64,000 nt of DNA from Flavipsychrobacter sp964461535 (GTDB taxonomy: Bacteria; Bacteroidota; Bacteroidia; Chitinophagales; Chitinophagaceae), in assembly GCA_964461535.1 (NCBI GenBank), contig CAYWUY010000007.1:3665-67664 (forward strand), written 5' to 3'. This document shows, piece after piece, positions 27,101 through 36,108 of this stretch. The translations under genes and the position numbers were made by a program. Under the pieces are notes generated by a model. It was not told where the DNA came from. It ran no database searches and worked only from the letters and a program-made list of their open reading frames with translations. Each line of letters begins with the position of its first letter. Position 1 is the first letter of the stretch.

Positions 27101-28507
27101 ATGAAAATAGAACAAATTTATACAGGCTGTTTAGCGCAAGGTGCATATTACATTACCTCAAAAAATGAAGCGGTAATTATTGATCCACTAAGGGAAATTC
27201 AACCATATTTAGATAAGGCAAAAGCCGATGGTGTGACCATAAAATATATTTTTGAAACACACTTTCATGCCGATTTTGTTTCGGGTCACTTAGATTTATC
27301 TAAAGCAACCGGAGCGCCAATTATTTTCGGACCTACAGTTATGCAAACCGGTTATGATAGCATAATAGCTGAAGACGGACAGGTATTTAAAGTGGGAGAT
27401 GTATCATTTAAATTGCTGCACACTCCTGGGCATACTATGGAAAGTAGCTGCTATTTATTAGTAGACGAATCCGGCAAAGATGTTGCTCTTTTTTCTGGTG
27501 ATACTTTATTTATCGGCGACGTTGGCAGGCCAGATTTAGCTCAGCATGTAGTAGCAGATTTAACTCAAGAGAAATTAGCTGCACATATGTACGATTCGTT
27601 GAGAAATAAAATAATGCCACTCTCTGATGATATTATTGTTTATCCGGCTCATGGTGCCGGAAGTGCTTGTGGTAAAAATTTAAGTAAGCAAACTTATGAC
27701 TCATTAGGCAATCAAAAGAAAACTAACTACGCTCTCAATCCATCTTTATCCAAGGAAGCTTTTATAAAAGAGTTAACCAATGGACTGACTCAACCGCCTG
27801 CATACTTTCCTGAAAATGTACTTATGAATATTAATGGTTACGATAGTATTGATACTATTTATAAAAGAGGTTCTAAACCACTTACACCCATAGAATTTGC
27901 CGCTACTGCAGAAGCAACCGGGGCCGTAATTATTGATACAAGACATCAGAACAATTTTGTAAAAGGCTTTATTCCAGGTTCCATATTTATTGGTATAGAT
28001 GGGAGCTTTGCAGTATGGGTAGGTACATTGGTTACTGATATTAAACATCCTATATTAATTGTAGCAGATGATGGTAGAGAACATGAGGTAATAACAAGAT
28101 TGGCAAGAGTAGGGTACGATAATGCTATTGGTTATTTAGCTGGTGGTTTCGATGCTTGGCAAAATGCTGATATGGATATTGATACAATACAGGAAATAAG
28201 TGCTGAGGCTATACCTGATGATAGTGTAATAGTAGACGTTAGAAAGAAAAGTGAATATCTGTCAGAGCACGTAGTTGAAGCTATTAATGCTCCATTAGAT
28301 TATGTAAATGAAAGTATGAAGAGTATAATACCTAATAGCCTAAACTATGTGCATTGTGCTAGTGGCTATAGGTCGGTAGTCTTTATCTCCATATTAAAAG
28401 CTAGAGGTTACAATAATTTAGTCAATATAAAAGGTGGTTTTACGGCTATCAAAGCCACAGAAAAATACAAGCTTACAGATTATGTGTGTCCTTCTACCAT
28501 GCTGTAA
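27101..28507 (+). CDS. MBL-fold hydrolase fused to two rhodanese domains (persulfide dioxygenase-like)
   Basis: I start at the ATG at 27101 (MKIEQIYTGCLAQGAYY), the family N-terminus; an open frame from 27059 would add 14 residues and overlap the upstream gene. The product has 468 residues. Residues ~1-240 are an ETHE1-like metallo-beta-lactamase with metal ligands His54, His56, Asp58 and His63 (THFHADFVSGH). Two rhodanese domains follow (about 265-365 and 375-465). The second has the active Cys419 in HCASGYRS; the first has an aspartate-rich loop (ADDGREH) without cysteine and should be inactive. The architecture suggests oxidation of glutathione- or bacillithiol-persulfide with sulfur transfer. 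Confidence 0.9.
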   Translation: MKIEQIYTGCLAQGAYYITSKNEAVIIDPLREIQPYLDKAKADGVTIKYIFETHFHADFVSGHLDLSKATGAPIIFGPTVMQTGYDSIIAEDGQVFKVGDVSFKLLHTPGHTMESSCYLLVDESGKDVALFSGDTLFIGDVGRPDLAQHVVADLTQEKLAAHMYDSLRNKIMPLSDDIIVYPAHGAGSACGKNLSKQTYDSLGNQKKTNYALNPSLSKEAFIKELTNGLTQPPAYFPENVLMNINGYDSIDTIYKRGSKPLTPIEFAATAEATGAVIIDTRHQNNFVKGFIPGSIFIGIDGSFAVWVGTLVTDIKHPILIVADDGREHEVITRLARVGYDNAIGYLAGGFDAWQNADMDIDTIQEISAEAIPDDSVIVDVRKKSEYLSEHVVEAINAPLDYVNESMKSIIPNSLNYVHCASGYRSVVFISILKARGYNNLVNIKGGFTAIKATEKYKLTDYVCPSTML

Positions 28508-28537
28508 GTATTTGGTGATGTAGTGAATAAATGTAAA

Positions 28538-28566
28538 AGGGAGCCCTTTCTAGAGCTCCCTAATTT
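28538..28566. terminator. terminator between the convergent MBL and type B CTD genes
   Basis: AGGGAGC (28538-28544) pairs with GCTCCCT (28555-28561), followed by AATTTTATT. T-rich sequence on the other strand allows bidirectional use. Confidence 0.75.
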
Positions 28567-28587
28567 TATTCAATTTTATAAGCTGTA

Positions 28588-31500
28588 TTATCTCAGCAAA
28601 GTAACATTGCCTTTAGTGTCAACTCTTTGCCCATCCTTAAACGTAGCATGTATATAGTAAATATATACTCCTTGAGGTTGAGGCGTATCATTAAATCTAC
28701 CGTCCCATCCTTTACCTTCTGTAGCCTTAGTTTCATACACTAGTTGTCCCCATCTGTTATAGATGTTTAATGTAAATGAAGTTAAACCATGAGTGAGTAA
28801 AGAGCGAGGGAAGAAATAATCATTTACACCATCATCGTTAGGTGAAAAAGAATTTGGTAAGTCTATGTAGCAGTCACGTGCTACTTCTAGAGTGTCACTA
28901 GCCACACATCCATAGATAGTTACTTTAGAGGTGTATATACCAGGCTTAGTGGCAACTATGCTTGATGTATTATCTCCGGTATTCCATTCCCAAGTGGCTA
29001 ATGGGTTGCCACTGTTTATACGGTCCATAATATACACCTGACCACCTCCGGCACATAATGATGTGTCTGCACCAAGGTATATGTTAGGTATAGGGTATAC
29101 TCGTAATTTACGCGTAGTAGTAGCTGTAGGGCATGCACGATAGCTAGCAGTAACTGTTATAAAATAGCTAGTAGGTGTACTGCTGGTAAAAGAGTGTTGC
29201 ACAGAGTTAGTATTGTCTACAATATTACCATCACCTAGGTTCCATACTATACTAGTAAGACCAATGTTAGTGAATATGCCACCTACAGTTACCATACCTC
29301 CACTACAAATGGTAGTGTCGCTTATAGACATGTTTGCTTGTGCAATAGAGTCTATTTGTATGTATTGTTCAGCAGTGTCATAACAAGGAATATTGTCTTG
29401 TACTATTAGTTTTACTAAGTACAGTCCTGTATTGTTATATGGGTGAGTAACATTCAATGAAGATGCTGTAGTGCCATCGCCCATATCCCATGCATAGCTA
29501 AGACCTAATCCTGTAGATGTATTAGTAAATGTTATTGGTGTTTGTTGGCACACTGTATCCGATGGTACTGTAAACCCGGCAGATATTTTTTCATTTAGAG
29601 TAAATGTTACCATCATGCTATCTACACACTCTGTATTAGTTATAATAAGCTTGGCAGAATAAGTGCCACTAGCTAAGTGCAGATAAACATGTGTAGGATT
29701 TTTAGCAGTATCTGTACCTCCATCACTAAAGTACCATCTGTATGACAGCCCTGCGGTTGATCCTACAACAAAATTAGAGTCAGATGTAGATAGGTTTGTA
29801 AAGCGCAATGTATCTCCTTTACATCCCTGAGATATATTATAGGTAAAAGATGCATTTAGTTCTGGCTGTTGTATGGTTATGGGGCCTAGTATAGGAGAAA
29901 TACATCCCGCAGTATAGTTAGGACAATTACCTAATGTTTTTACATAGATATTGCTATATGTGCCGGCAGGCATACCATTTAGTGTTATAGTGCCAGATGC
30001 ACTTACCGTGGCCACTACTGGCGACATTACAGAGCTATTGTAAGTGTAAAATAAACTGTCTACTTGTCCCGGTTGCAATCCGCTTATTACTAGTTTACCA
30101 TTGTTAAATCCGCACGAACTTACATTCGTAGCAGTAACTGTCCCTATTGTTATTGGTGGGTTCGTCAGTACAATTGGTGGTAAAGGTGTAGATCTACATC
30201 GTCCGTAGGATACCACTATGTTACTATAAGTACCTGCACATAAGTTGCTTAGTGTTATTTCTCCCGATGTAGGCACCAGTATAACTTGTGTATTTACGAA
30301 AGTGCCCATATAAGTATATCTTATAGTATCTAGCTCTCCCGGGTTGAGGCCACTAAGTTTTATAAAGCCGTCGTTGGCTCCACAGTATGTTGGGTTAGAC
30401 ATAGTAGGAATAGGCGTTACAAAAGCAGCGGCAGGTAGGTTAATATCGTAACGGCCATTGCAGAACATCGATAGATTACTATATATAATTATGGAGTCGG
30501 CTGTAGCCGGTAATGTGTCATAAAATGTGCCGGTTATGGCTAATGTAGAATCAATGACATTGCCCGATGCGTCCAGTATTTGTGTATGCCATGGAAGTCC
30601 ATCTCCACTAGGAGTAAAGGCTATAATAGCATCTCCTGTGCAGGTGACGGGTTGTACTATAGCCGATGATAACCCAGGTATAGGAAGTATAGCTATGGTA
30701 AAAGCCAAAGTTTGTTGATTAGAGATAGGGCAGTTATCATCTTTAACATTAACGAAGAAGGTATAGAAGCCTGTAGTAACGCCGGTTGAAGTCCAGGATA
30801 CTGTAGCTACAGGGTTAGGGGTACCATTACCTGTTACTGAGAAGGTAGCACCCATAGGTACACCTGTAGTAGTAAGTGTTAGGTTTTTCGTTGGGTCGTC
30901 TGACACACCGGCAATGCTAACTGAAAATGCACCACTGTTTGCACATATTCTGTAGTGCGTGCTATCTTCTACAGTTCCTCCTGATGAAGATGTGAAGTTT
31001 GCTCTAGGAGGTGTTCCTGTGCAGGTAAGCGTTTTAAACGTCATTTCACGCATGCTAGAGCCTATCAGTACCCCATTTCTATATTCTCTTATGTTATATA
31101 CTACTAGTGAACGCTGTATAATGTCAGGAGTAAAAGAAATTTGACCGGTCAGAGGGTCGAAACTAAAAGCCCCCGCATATGTGTGTAGTGGATTAGCTCC
31201 ACTGTATGGATATGTAGTTACATAGTTTACGTAGTTCGATGTTCCCACACATGGGTTTGTACTCGGAGTTTCCGGTGCATGTATCAAGTTGAAAACCAAA
31301 CTATCACCATCTGCATCTACAGCTCCCGGATTATAGTTACTGTTAGCATTCACACAAAAGAAAGGTACCGGTAGTATAGTTAATATAGGGCTAGAGTTGG
31401 GTAGTGTGGTGGTATTGTCTAGAGTGTCTATCAACTGCATAGTAGATACGCCTCCAGTAATGTTTGTAATCGTTGTAGCTCTTCCTGCTGTAGCCCCGGA

Positions 31501-31953
31501 AGATTGATACCCATTGAACATAAAACGCCAAAAGTGGGATGTGTAGGGTATTGTGTAAGTGCCGCTATAAATAAAGCGTTTGATACCCGGAATAGTCGAG
31601 GTGGTTGAATGGCATTGTGTATTCAAGCTATCTGCTGGGCAAACAGGTGTAATTTCAACACCTTCACTAGGGGGTTGTATTGTTAGATTTATACTTGTGA
31701 TAAAAGTACTACCATCATATATACAAATTCTAGGGTTTGCTACCGGCAAATTAGAAAAAGCTGATGAACCACTACTAACACTGGCGCAATCTCCATATAA
31801 CGTCAATGTTATTTTATAGGTATTACCAGTTTGCCATTGATAGTTCAAATCGGCACCAACTAAGTGGTTGGCAAACAATGCTTTCGTGCCCAATAATAAT
31901 ATAAACACTAATAATGTAGTGTATTTAAGGACGCGCTTGCAACTAAGTATCAT
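28588..31953 (-). CDS. PKD-domain T9SS type B C-terminal domain surface protein
   Basis: A 1121-residue secreted protein. The signal peptide ends near residue 28 (GTKALFAN) and the mature start HLVGADLNYQWQTGNTYKITL begins a domain common at the N-terminus of large Bacteroidota surface proteins. Middle regions are Ig-like and ~80-residue repeats with TAT/SGLQPG-type phrases. PKD domains lie about 700-960 (YRWYFSDGGTDTAKNPTHVY; YAWDMGDGTTASSLNVTHPY). The last ~85 residues (LPNSFSPNDDGVNDYFFP to GNVTLLR) are the type B sorting domain for type IX secretion. Unlike the 14.8-kb adhesin it has no adjacent PorP/SprF gene and appears monocistronic. Likely an adhesin; the ligand is unknown. Confidence 0.9.
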   Translation of the reverse strand: MILSCKRVLKYTTLLVFILLLGTKALFANHLVGADLNYQWQTGNTYKITLTLYGDCASVSSGSSAFSNLPVANPRICIYDGSTFITSINLTIQPPSEGVEITPVCPADSLNTQCHSTTSTIPGIKRFIYSGTYTIPYTSHFWRFMFNGYQSSGATAGRATTITNITGGVSTMQLIDTLDNTTTLPNSSPILTILPVPFFCVNANSNYNPGAVDADGDSLVFNLIHAPETPSTNPCVGTSNYVNYVTTYPYSGANPLHTYAGAFSFDPLTGQISFTPDIIQRSLVVYNIREYRNGVLIGSSMREMTFKTLTCTGTPPRANFTSSSGGTVEDSTHYRICANSGAFSVSIAGVSDDPTKNLTLTTTGVPMGATFSVTGNGTPNPVATVSWTSTGVTTGFYTFFVNVKDDNCPISNQQTLAFTIAILPIPGLSSAIVQPVTCTGDAIIAFTPSGDGLPWHTQILDASGNVIDSTLAITGTFYDTLPATADSIIIYSNLSMFCNGRYDINLPAAAFVTPIPTMSNPTYCGANDGFIKLSGLNPGELDTIRYTYMGTFVNTQVILVPTSGEITLSNLCAGTYSNIVVSYGRCRSTPLPPIVLTNPPITIGTVTATNVSSCGFNNGKLVISGLQPGQVDSLFYTYNSSVMSPVVATVSASGTITLNGMPAGTYSNIYVKTLGNCPNYTAGCISPILGPITIQQPELNASFTYNISQGCKGDTLRFTNLSTSDSNFVVGSTAGLSYRWYFSDGGTDTAKNPTHVYLHLASGTYSAKLIITNTECVDSMMVTFTLNEKISAGFTVPSDTVCQQTPITFTNTSTGLGLSYAWDMGDGTTASSLNVTHPYNNTGLYLVKLIVQDNIPCYDTAEQYIQIDSIAQANMSISDTTICSGGMVTVGGIFTNIGLTSIVWNLGDGNIVDNTNSVQHSFTSSTPTSYFITVTASYRACPTATTTRKLRVYPIPNIYLGADTSLCAGGGQVYIMDRINSGNPLATWEWNTGDNTSSIVATKPGIYTSKVTIYGCVASDTLEVARDCYIDLPNSFSPNDDGVNDYFFPRSLLTHGLTSFTLNIYNRWGQLVYETKATEGKGWDGRFNDTPQPQGVYIYYIHATFKDGQRVDTKGNVTLLR

Positions 31954-32088
31954 AATTATGTAAGTGTGTGTTTATATATATACAGTTGTTTACGTACAAA
32001 TGGTTGGTTCTTTATATGTAATTATTTGCACGGTATGGGTTTAAAATTACGTTTTTTTTGTTTTAATAGTTGTAGAATAATTGTATTT

Positions 32089-32096
32089 TATATTTG
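32089..32096 (+). promoter_or_regulatory. -7 element (TATATTTG) for the histidine-kinase gene
   Basis: TATATTTG is an exact TAnnTTTG match, with TTG at 32070-32072 (spacer 16, just below the usual 17-23). It lies 105 nt before the proposed TTG start codon. Confidence 0.45.
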
Positions 32097-32201
32097 TAAT
32101 GTTACTTCGTGGTGTATATCATGTGTTAACCTTTATTGATACTTAATATATTTATTTGATATTCTGCACGCAAGATTTTACTTTCACGTTCAAATCATCG
32201 T

Positions 32202-34295
32202 TTGCGGGCATCATTATCCATATTACTATTGTCATTACTGAGCTTACTGGCTGTTTCTTGCAGTACAGATAATGGTTATGTTCTTAAGAGTACGCCCCAG
32301 TTCGATAGTACTTTTATTAATGCTGATAGAATCTACGATGCCGGAAATCCCTTAGCTGCATATAGTTATATTAGGCAGGAGTATGAGAAGCAGAAAAAGT
32401 ACCTAACGGTTATAGATAAGCTTAATTATTACGCCTATGCCAATATATTGTATAGCTCAGGTCTGCACGACTATAATCATTGCTTGAACATTGCCGATAC
32501 CATGTTGTCGCTTATACGCAATTCTGGCATGGCAGATAAGTTGAATATTAGAACTATTCAGGCTATGAATATTAAGGCTGATGCACTTAATAATTTATCT
32601 AAATATGATGAAGCCTATTCTATCTACTATAAAGCTATGTTGGTAGCTAGAGAGAATAGTGATTCCTGTTCATTAAGCACCTACAGCTATTCCTTGGGTA
32701 TGATTTTGTATAAACAAATGAAATATCCCAATGCGGCAGAGCATTTTAAGACTGCAATTCTTCAAATGGCCTATTGTCCTGATGAGTTTAGATATTTTTA
32801 TAGAAAACAGGAGATATTAGATAATATAGGTATATGCTACAGTAAGTTAGGAAATTATGACAGTGCCATAATTTATTACGATTCTGCATTAAAGTTTATA
32901 GAGCATAATAGAGGAAAATATCCTCAAAAAACACTGAAGTCATATGAAATGGCTAGGGCAGTTGTATGTGGTAATATGTCTGATGTTTACAAATCAAAAG
33001 GTAAGGTAGATTCTGCAACTGCGCTTTTAAAGCAAAGTATAGCAGTTAATCTACAAAAAGGCTATGCTAACAATGATGCCATTTTATCTCAAATAAAGCT
33101 TGCTAAAATATATCTTGAGACAAATAAGCTAAATGATCTTACAACTACACTAAAAGATATTAAGGTAGAACTAGATACCATACCTAATAAACAAGTAGAG
33201 ATAGAGTGGAATAAGCTCATGTGGCATTATTATGAGTTTACTAATAATGCTACACTAGCTTACCAGCATGTAGTTAAGTATACTGCCCTAAACGATACCT
33301 TCATTGAGCGGAATAAAAAACTAATGAATTCAGATGTTGAAGGCCGTTTCAACAATTTAGAAAAAGAATACAATAATAAACTAGCTGAAAAAAGTGCTAA
33401 AGTTGAGTTGCTGTATAGGTTAGGGGCTCTTCTAGTATTTATAGCTACTATTGTTATAGCTCTTATTTGGTACAGAAATGCTGTAAGAAATAGACGGAAT
33501 CTGCTAGAATTACAAAAGTTAAACGTACAAATAAACGAGCAGAAACATAAGCTAGAAGAAGCTTTAGCAGGCTTAGAAACAAGAGATAGAGATAAATCAA
33601 GAATCCTCAGGTCTGTTGCGCATGATGTTATGAGTCCTATATCTGCAATAGCTGCACTGGTAGATATATTAATCCATGAGTGTACAGATGTTGCGCCTGA
33701 GTACCGAGAAATGTTTGATATGATTCGTAAGGCATGTGAAAACTCTCTTAATTTAAGTAGAGATATTTTGGATGCTGCCGTGGAAATTTCACCTGATAAA
33801 TTACCTAAAGAATGGGTAGATATAAAAGAGTTAGTAAAAGATAATATAGATTTATTAAATGTAAAAGCAGCGTCAAAAAAACAAAAAATTCAATTTGAAG
33901 TTAGCGATTCACAGTCATACAAAGCATTTGTAAATAAGAATAAGATAGGTAGGGTAGTTAATAATTTAATAGGCAATGCTATTAAATTTAGCTACGAGAA
34001 TAGTAAAATACAAGTCTCATTACTTTTGCAGAACAAGGAGATTGAGATTATTGTTAAAGATACAGGGGTAGGTATACCATTAAAAGCGCAGAAACATGTT
34101 TTTGACATGTTTACTGAGAGTAAATCATATGGTACTAATGGGGAAAAACCTCATGGTATAGGTCTTTCTATTTGTCTACAAATAGCAAAAGCGCATGGTG
34201 GTAAACTATGGTTTGTAAGTAGAGAAAATGAAGGTTCCGAATTTCATTTTACATTTCCTATTGATATAGATAATATTGGAAATCAATCAATATAG
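32202..34295 (+). CDS. TPR-containing membrane histidine kinase
   Basis: A 697-residue sensor kinase. No ATG fits the N-terminus: I use TTG at 32202, giving RASLSILLLSLLSLLAVSC, a signal or lipoprotein-like leader with Cys20. An extracytoplasmic TPR array (about 40-390) is followed by one membrane helix (about 404-424), a coiled-coil linker (about 430-465), HisKA with phospho-acceptor His474 (SVAHDVMSPISAIAAL) and HATPase_c with the N box RVVNNLIGNAIKF, VKDTGVGIP and HGIGLSICLQIAKAHGG. The layout is common in Bacteroidota regulators. The receiver-only gene 188 nt downstream is its likely partner, with the polysaccharide genes behind it as the output. Confidence 0.92.
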   Translation: MRASLSILLLSLLSLLAVSCSTDNGYVLKSTPQFDSTFINADRIYDAGNPLAAYSYIRQEYEKQKKYLTVIDKLNYYAYANILYSSGLHDYNHCLNIADTMLSLIRNSGMADKLNIRTIQAMNIKADALNNLSKYDEAYSIYYKAMLVARENSDSCSLSTYSYSLGMILYKQMKYPNAAEHFKTAILQMAYCPDEFRYFYRKQEILDNIGICYSKLGNYDSAIIYYDSALKFIEHNRGKYPQKTLKSYEMARAVVCGNMSDVYKSKGKVDSATALLKQSIAVNLQKGYANNDAILSQIKLAKIYLETNKLNDLTTTLKDIKVELDTIPNKQVEIEWNKLMWHYYEFTNNATLAYQHVVKYTALNDTFIERNKKLMNSDVEGRFNNLEKEYNNKLAEKSAKVELLYRLGALLVFIATIVIALIWYRNAVRNRRNLLELQKLNVQINEQKHKLEEALAGLETRDRDKSRILRSVAHDVMSPISAIAALVDILIHECTDVAPEYREMFDMIRKACENSLNLSRDILDAAVEISPDKLPKEWVDIKELVKDNIDLLNVKAASKKQKIQFEVSDSQSYKAFVNKNKIGRVVNNLIGNAIKFSYENSKIQVSLLLQNKEIEIIVKDTGVGIPLKAQKHVFDMFTESKSYGTNGEKPHGIGLSICLQIAKAHGGKLWFVSRENEGSEFHFTFPIDIDNIGNQSI

Positions 34296-34327
34296 CCATT
34301 ATTTTGTCGTATTCTTTCAGGTCAATT

Positions 34328-34357
34328 TTGTTGCAAGGCTATTTTCAATTAAATTTG
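34328..34357 (+). promoter_or_regulatory. promoter TTG-N19-TAAATTTG before the response regulator
   Basis: TTG (34328-34330), a 19-nt spacer and TAAATTTG (34350-34357) give a full match to the Bacteroidota -33/-7 consensus, the best in this window. It would produce a ~120-nt leader. A second TAAATTTG box (34424-34431) closer to the gene lacks a -33 partner. Confidence 0.65.
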
Positions 34358-34483
34358 TATATTGTTATAGTTAATTTCACTATTTGTAAAATCGCAGATG
34401 TTTTAATTTAACAATAAAGAGTATAAATTTGAGTCTTACAAATACGCATCTTTAAATATATCTAATAATACTACAATTGCTTA

Positions 34484-34885
34484 ATGGCTAATATACTTAT
34501 AATTGAGGACGACGAAATAATGCTTAGGGCTGTTAAAAACATCTTGGCAAAAGATGGTCATTCTGTTTTAACTGCCAAAGATGGAAAAGAAGCTTTTGAA
34601 TATTTAGAAAATGCAAATTATGATATTGTTTTAACCGATCTGATGATGCCCTATGCTAATGGTTTAGAGGTGGTTTCTAAATTAAGAAATGACCCTAATC
34701 GTAGACATGTTGGCATCATTATAGTATCTTCGGTTGGTAATGAAGAAACTATAACCGAAGGTTTTAGGCTAGGTGCAGACGATTATTTGAAAAAGCCTAT
34801 TATGGCCGGTGAACTACTAATCAGGGTACGTAAACTATTGGCTAACAGGTCCGGTGGTGTAAAACTTGTTACCAAAAAAAAATAG
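34484..34885 (+). CDS. receiver-only response regulator
   Basis: A 133-residue single receiver domain with no output domain. The acidic pocket is ED(D) at 8-10, the phospho-acceptor Asp52 (VLTDLMMP), the switch Ser82 and the conserved Lys104 in YLKKPI. Stand-alone receivers act through protein contacts rather than DNA. It begins the run RR - HEAT - GT2 - TPR/YaiO with only 9 nt to the HEAT gene, so it probably controls the synthase directly or through the HEAT protein (inference). The basic tail GVKLVTKKK is short. Confidence 0.95.
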   Translation: MANILIIEDDEIMLRAVKNILAKDGHSVLTAKDGKEAFEYLENANYDIVLTDLMMPYANGLEVVSKLRNDPNRRHVGIIIVSSVGNEETITEGFRLGADDYLKKPIMAGELLIRVRKLLANRSGGVKLVTKKK

Positions 34886-34894
34886 CAGTTACGC

Positions 34895-36046
34895 ATGTGG
34901 AGTGATCTTACAACCCTCTTATATCAAGCTTACGAACAATTTGGCTATCTCCCTTTATTTATTGAGATAGCTTTAATATTTATCTTTCTGGCCATATTGG
35001 CAACCTTGCTTTCTTATGGAGTCATTCTTTATAAAAGGTGGAAGGGGTATTTGGATGAAAAACGTTTCAACTTCATTCGTCCCCAGATAGAAGATTTAAT
35101 TACAGAGCAGGTATTAATTAATGAACATCTTGAACAAAAGCCTGTAGATGAAATTGAGTTTTCCCCCGAAGCACTCAATAATATCATATTCAAAAAACCT
35201 TGGGTAAGGCAAATAGTTATTGATATACTCATACAATATAGAAAAAACTTTAGGGGAGAGGTTGGCGATTTATTACGAAAGCTTTATATCGATTTGAATC
35301 TAACTAAAGATTCATTTGATAAAATGAGAAGTAGAAAGTGGGAACGTAAGATTAAAGCCGTGGTTGAACTTACCCAAATGGATATTCAAATATCGGATGT
35401 AATGATTCTGCCACTTACTATTAGTACAAATCCTTCTTTAAGAGCTGCTGCGCGTAATGCATATATACAACTAAGTAAAAACGATCCGTTTAAATTCTTC
35501 GATATTGCCACAGATCCTATCTCTCCTTGGGATCAACTGGAGCTTTTTAAAATTATTACTACCACAAAAGATTTAGCTATACCTAACTTCTCTCGTTGGA
35601 TTAGCTATTCTTCTAATAAAAGTATTGTCTCTTTCTGTTTAAAATTAATATCGCATTACGACCAGCAATCTGCCATACCATCAGTTATGGAGTTGCTAAA
35701 TAATAAAGATCACAAATTAAGAGCTGAAGCTATTAATTGCTTGGGTAAATTATCTGCAGAGGTTGCCGAAGAAAAATTTTCTTCTATATACTTCACTCAG
35801 CCAATTATTTGTCAGTTAGAAATTATAAAAGCTTTAGGGCGTATTTCTTCTGGTAGAAGATTAGATTTTTTAAAGCAAGAATTTTTATTTTCAACTAATT
35901 TCGAAATACGCATGGCCACTGCAAAGTCTATTATCAAGCATAATACACCTGCGTCCAGGGCATTAATAGAGGAGTTGTATGAAACAACTTACGAGGAAAA
36001 TAGAAGAATATTGAATCATTGTCAAAATCCATTAATCAAAACTTAA
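34895..36046 (+). CDS. membrane-anchored HEAT-repeat protein
   Basis: A 383-residue protein with one membrane helix near residues 18-48 (PLFIEIALIFIFLAILATLLSYGVILY), after which the chain is basic and cytosolic. The remainder is helical and fits HEAT-like repeats: pairs of amphipathic helices such as VMILPLTISTNPSLRAAARNA, VMELLNNKDHKLRAEAINCLGK and FSTNFEIRMATAKSIIKHN. HEAT repeats are protein-binding solenoids and no catalytic motif is visible. Its place between a receiver-only regulator and a membrane glycosyltransferase suggests an adaptor connecting the two. The start is 9 nt behind the RR stop. Confidence 0.85.
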   Translation: MWSDLTTLLYQAYEQFGYLPLFIEIALIFIFLAILATLLSYGVILYKRWKGYLDEKRFNFIRPQIEDLITEQVLINEHLEQKPVDEIEFSPEALNNIIFKKPWVRQIVIDILIQYRKNFRGEVGDLLRKLYIDLNLTKDSFDKMRSRKWERKIKAVVELTQMDIQISDVMILPLTISTNPSLRAAARNAYIQLSKNDPFKFFDIATDPISPWDQLELFKIITTTKDLAIPNFSRWISYSSNKSIVSFCLKLISHYDQQSAIPSVMELLNNKDHKLRAEAINCLGKLSAEVAEEKFSSIYFTQPIICQLEIIKALGRISSGRRLDFLKQEFLFSTNFEIRMATAKSIIKHNTPASRALIEELYETTYEENRRILNHCQNPLIKT

Positions 36047-36108
36047 TGTTGGTGCCAGTTCATAACAATTTTGGTCATCAACATTAATCATAGATATTAC
36101 AATAAAGT

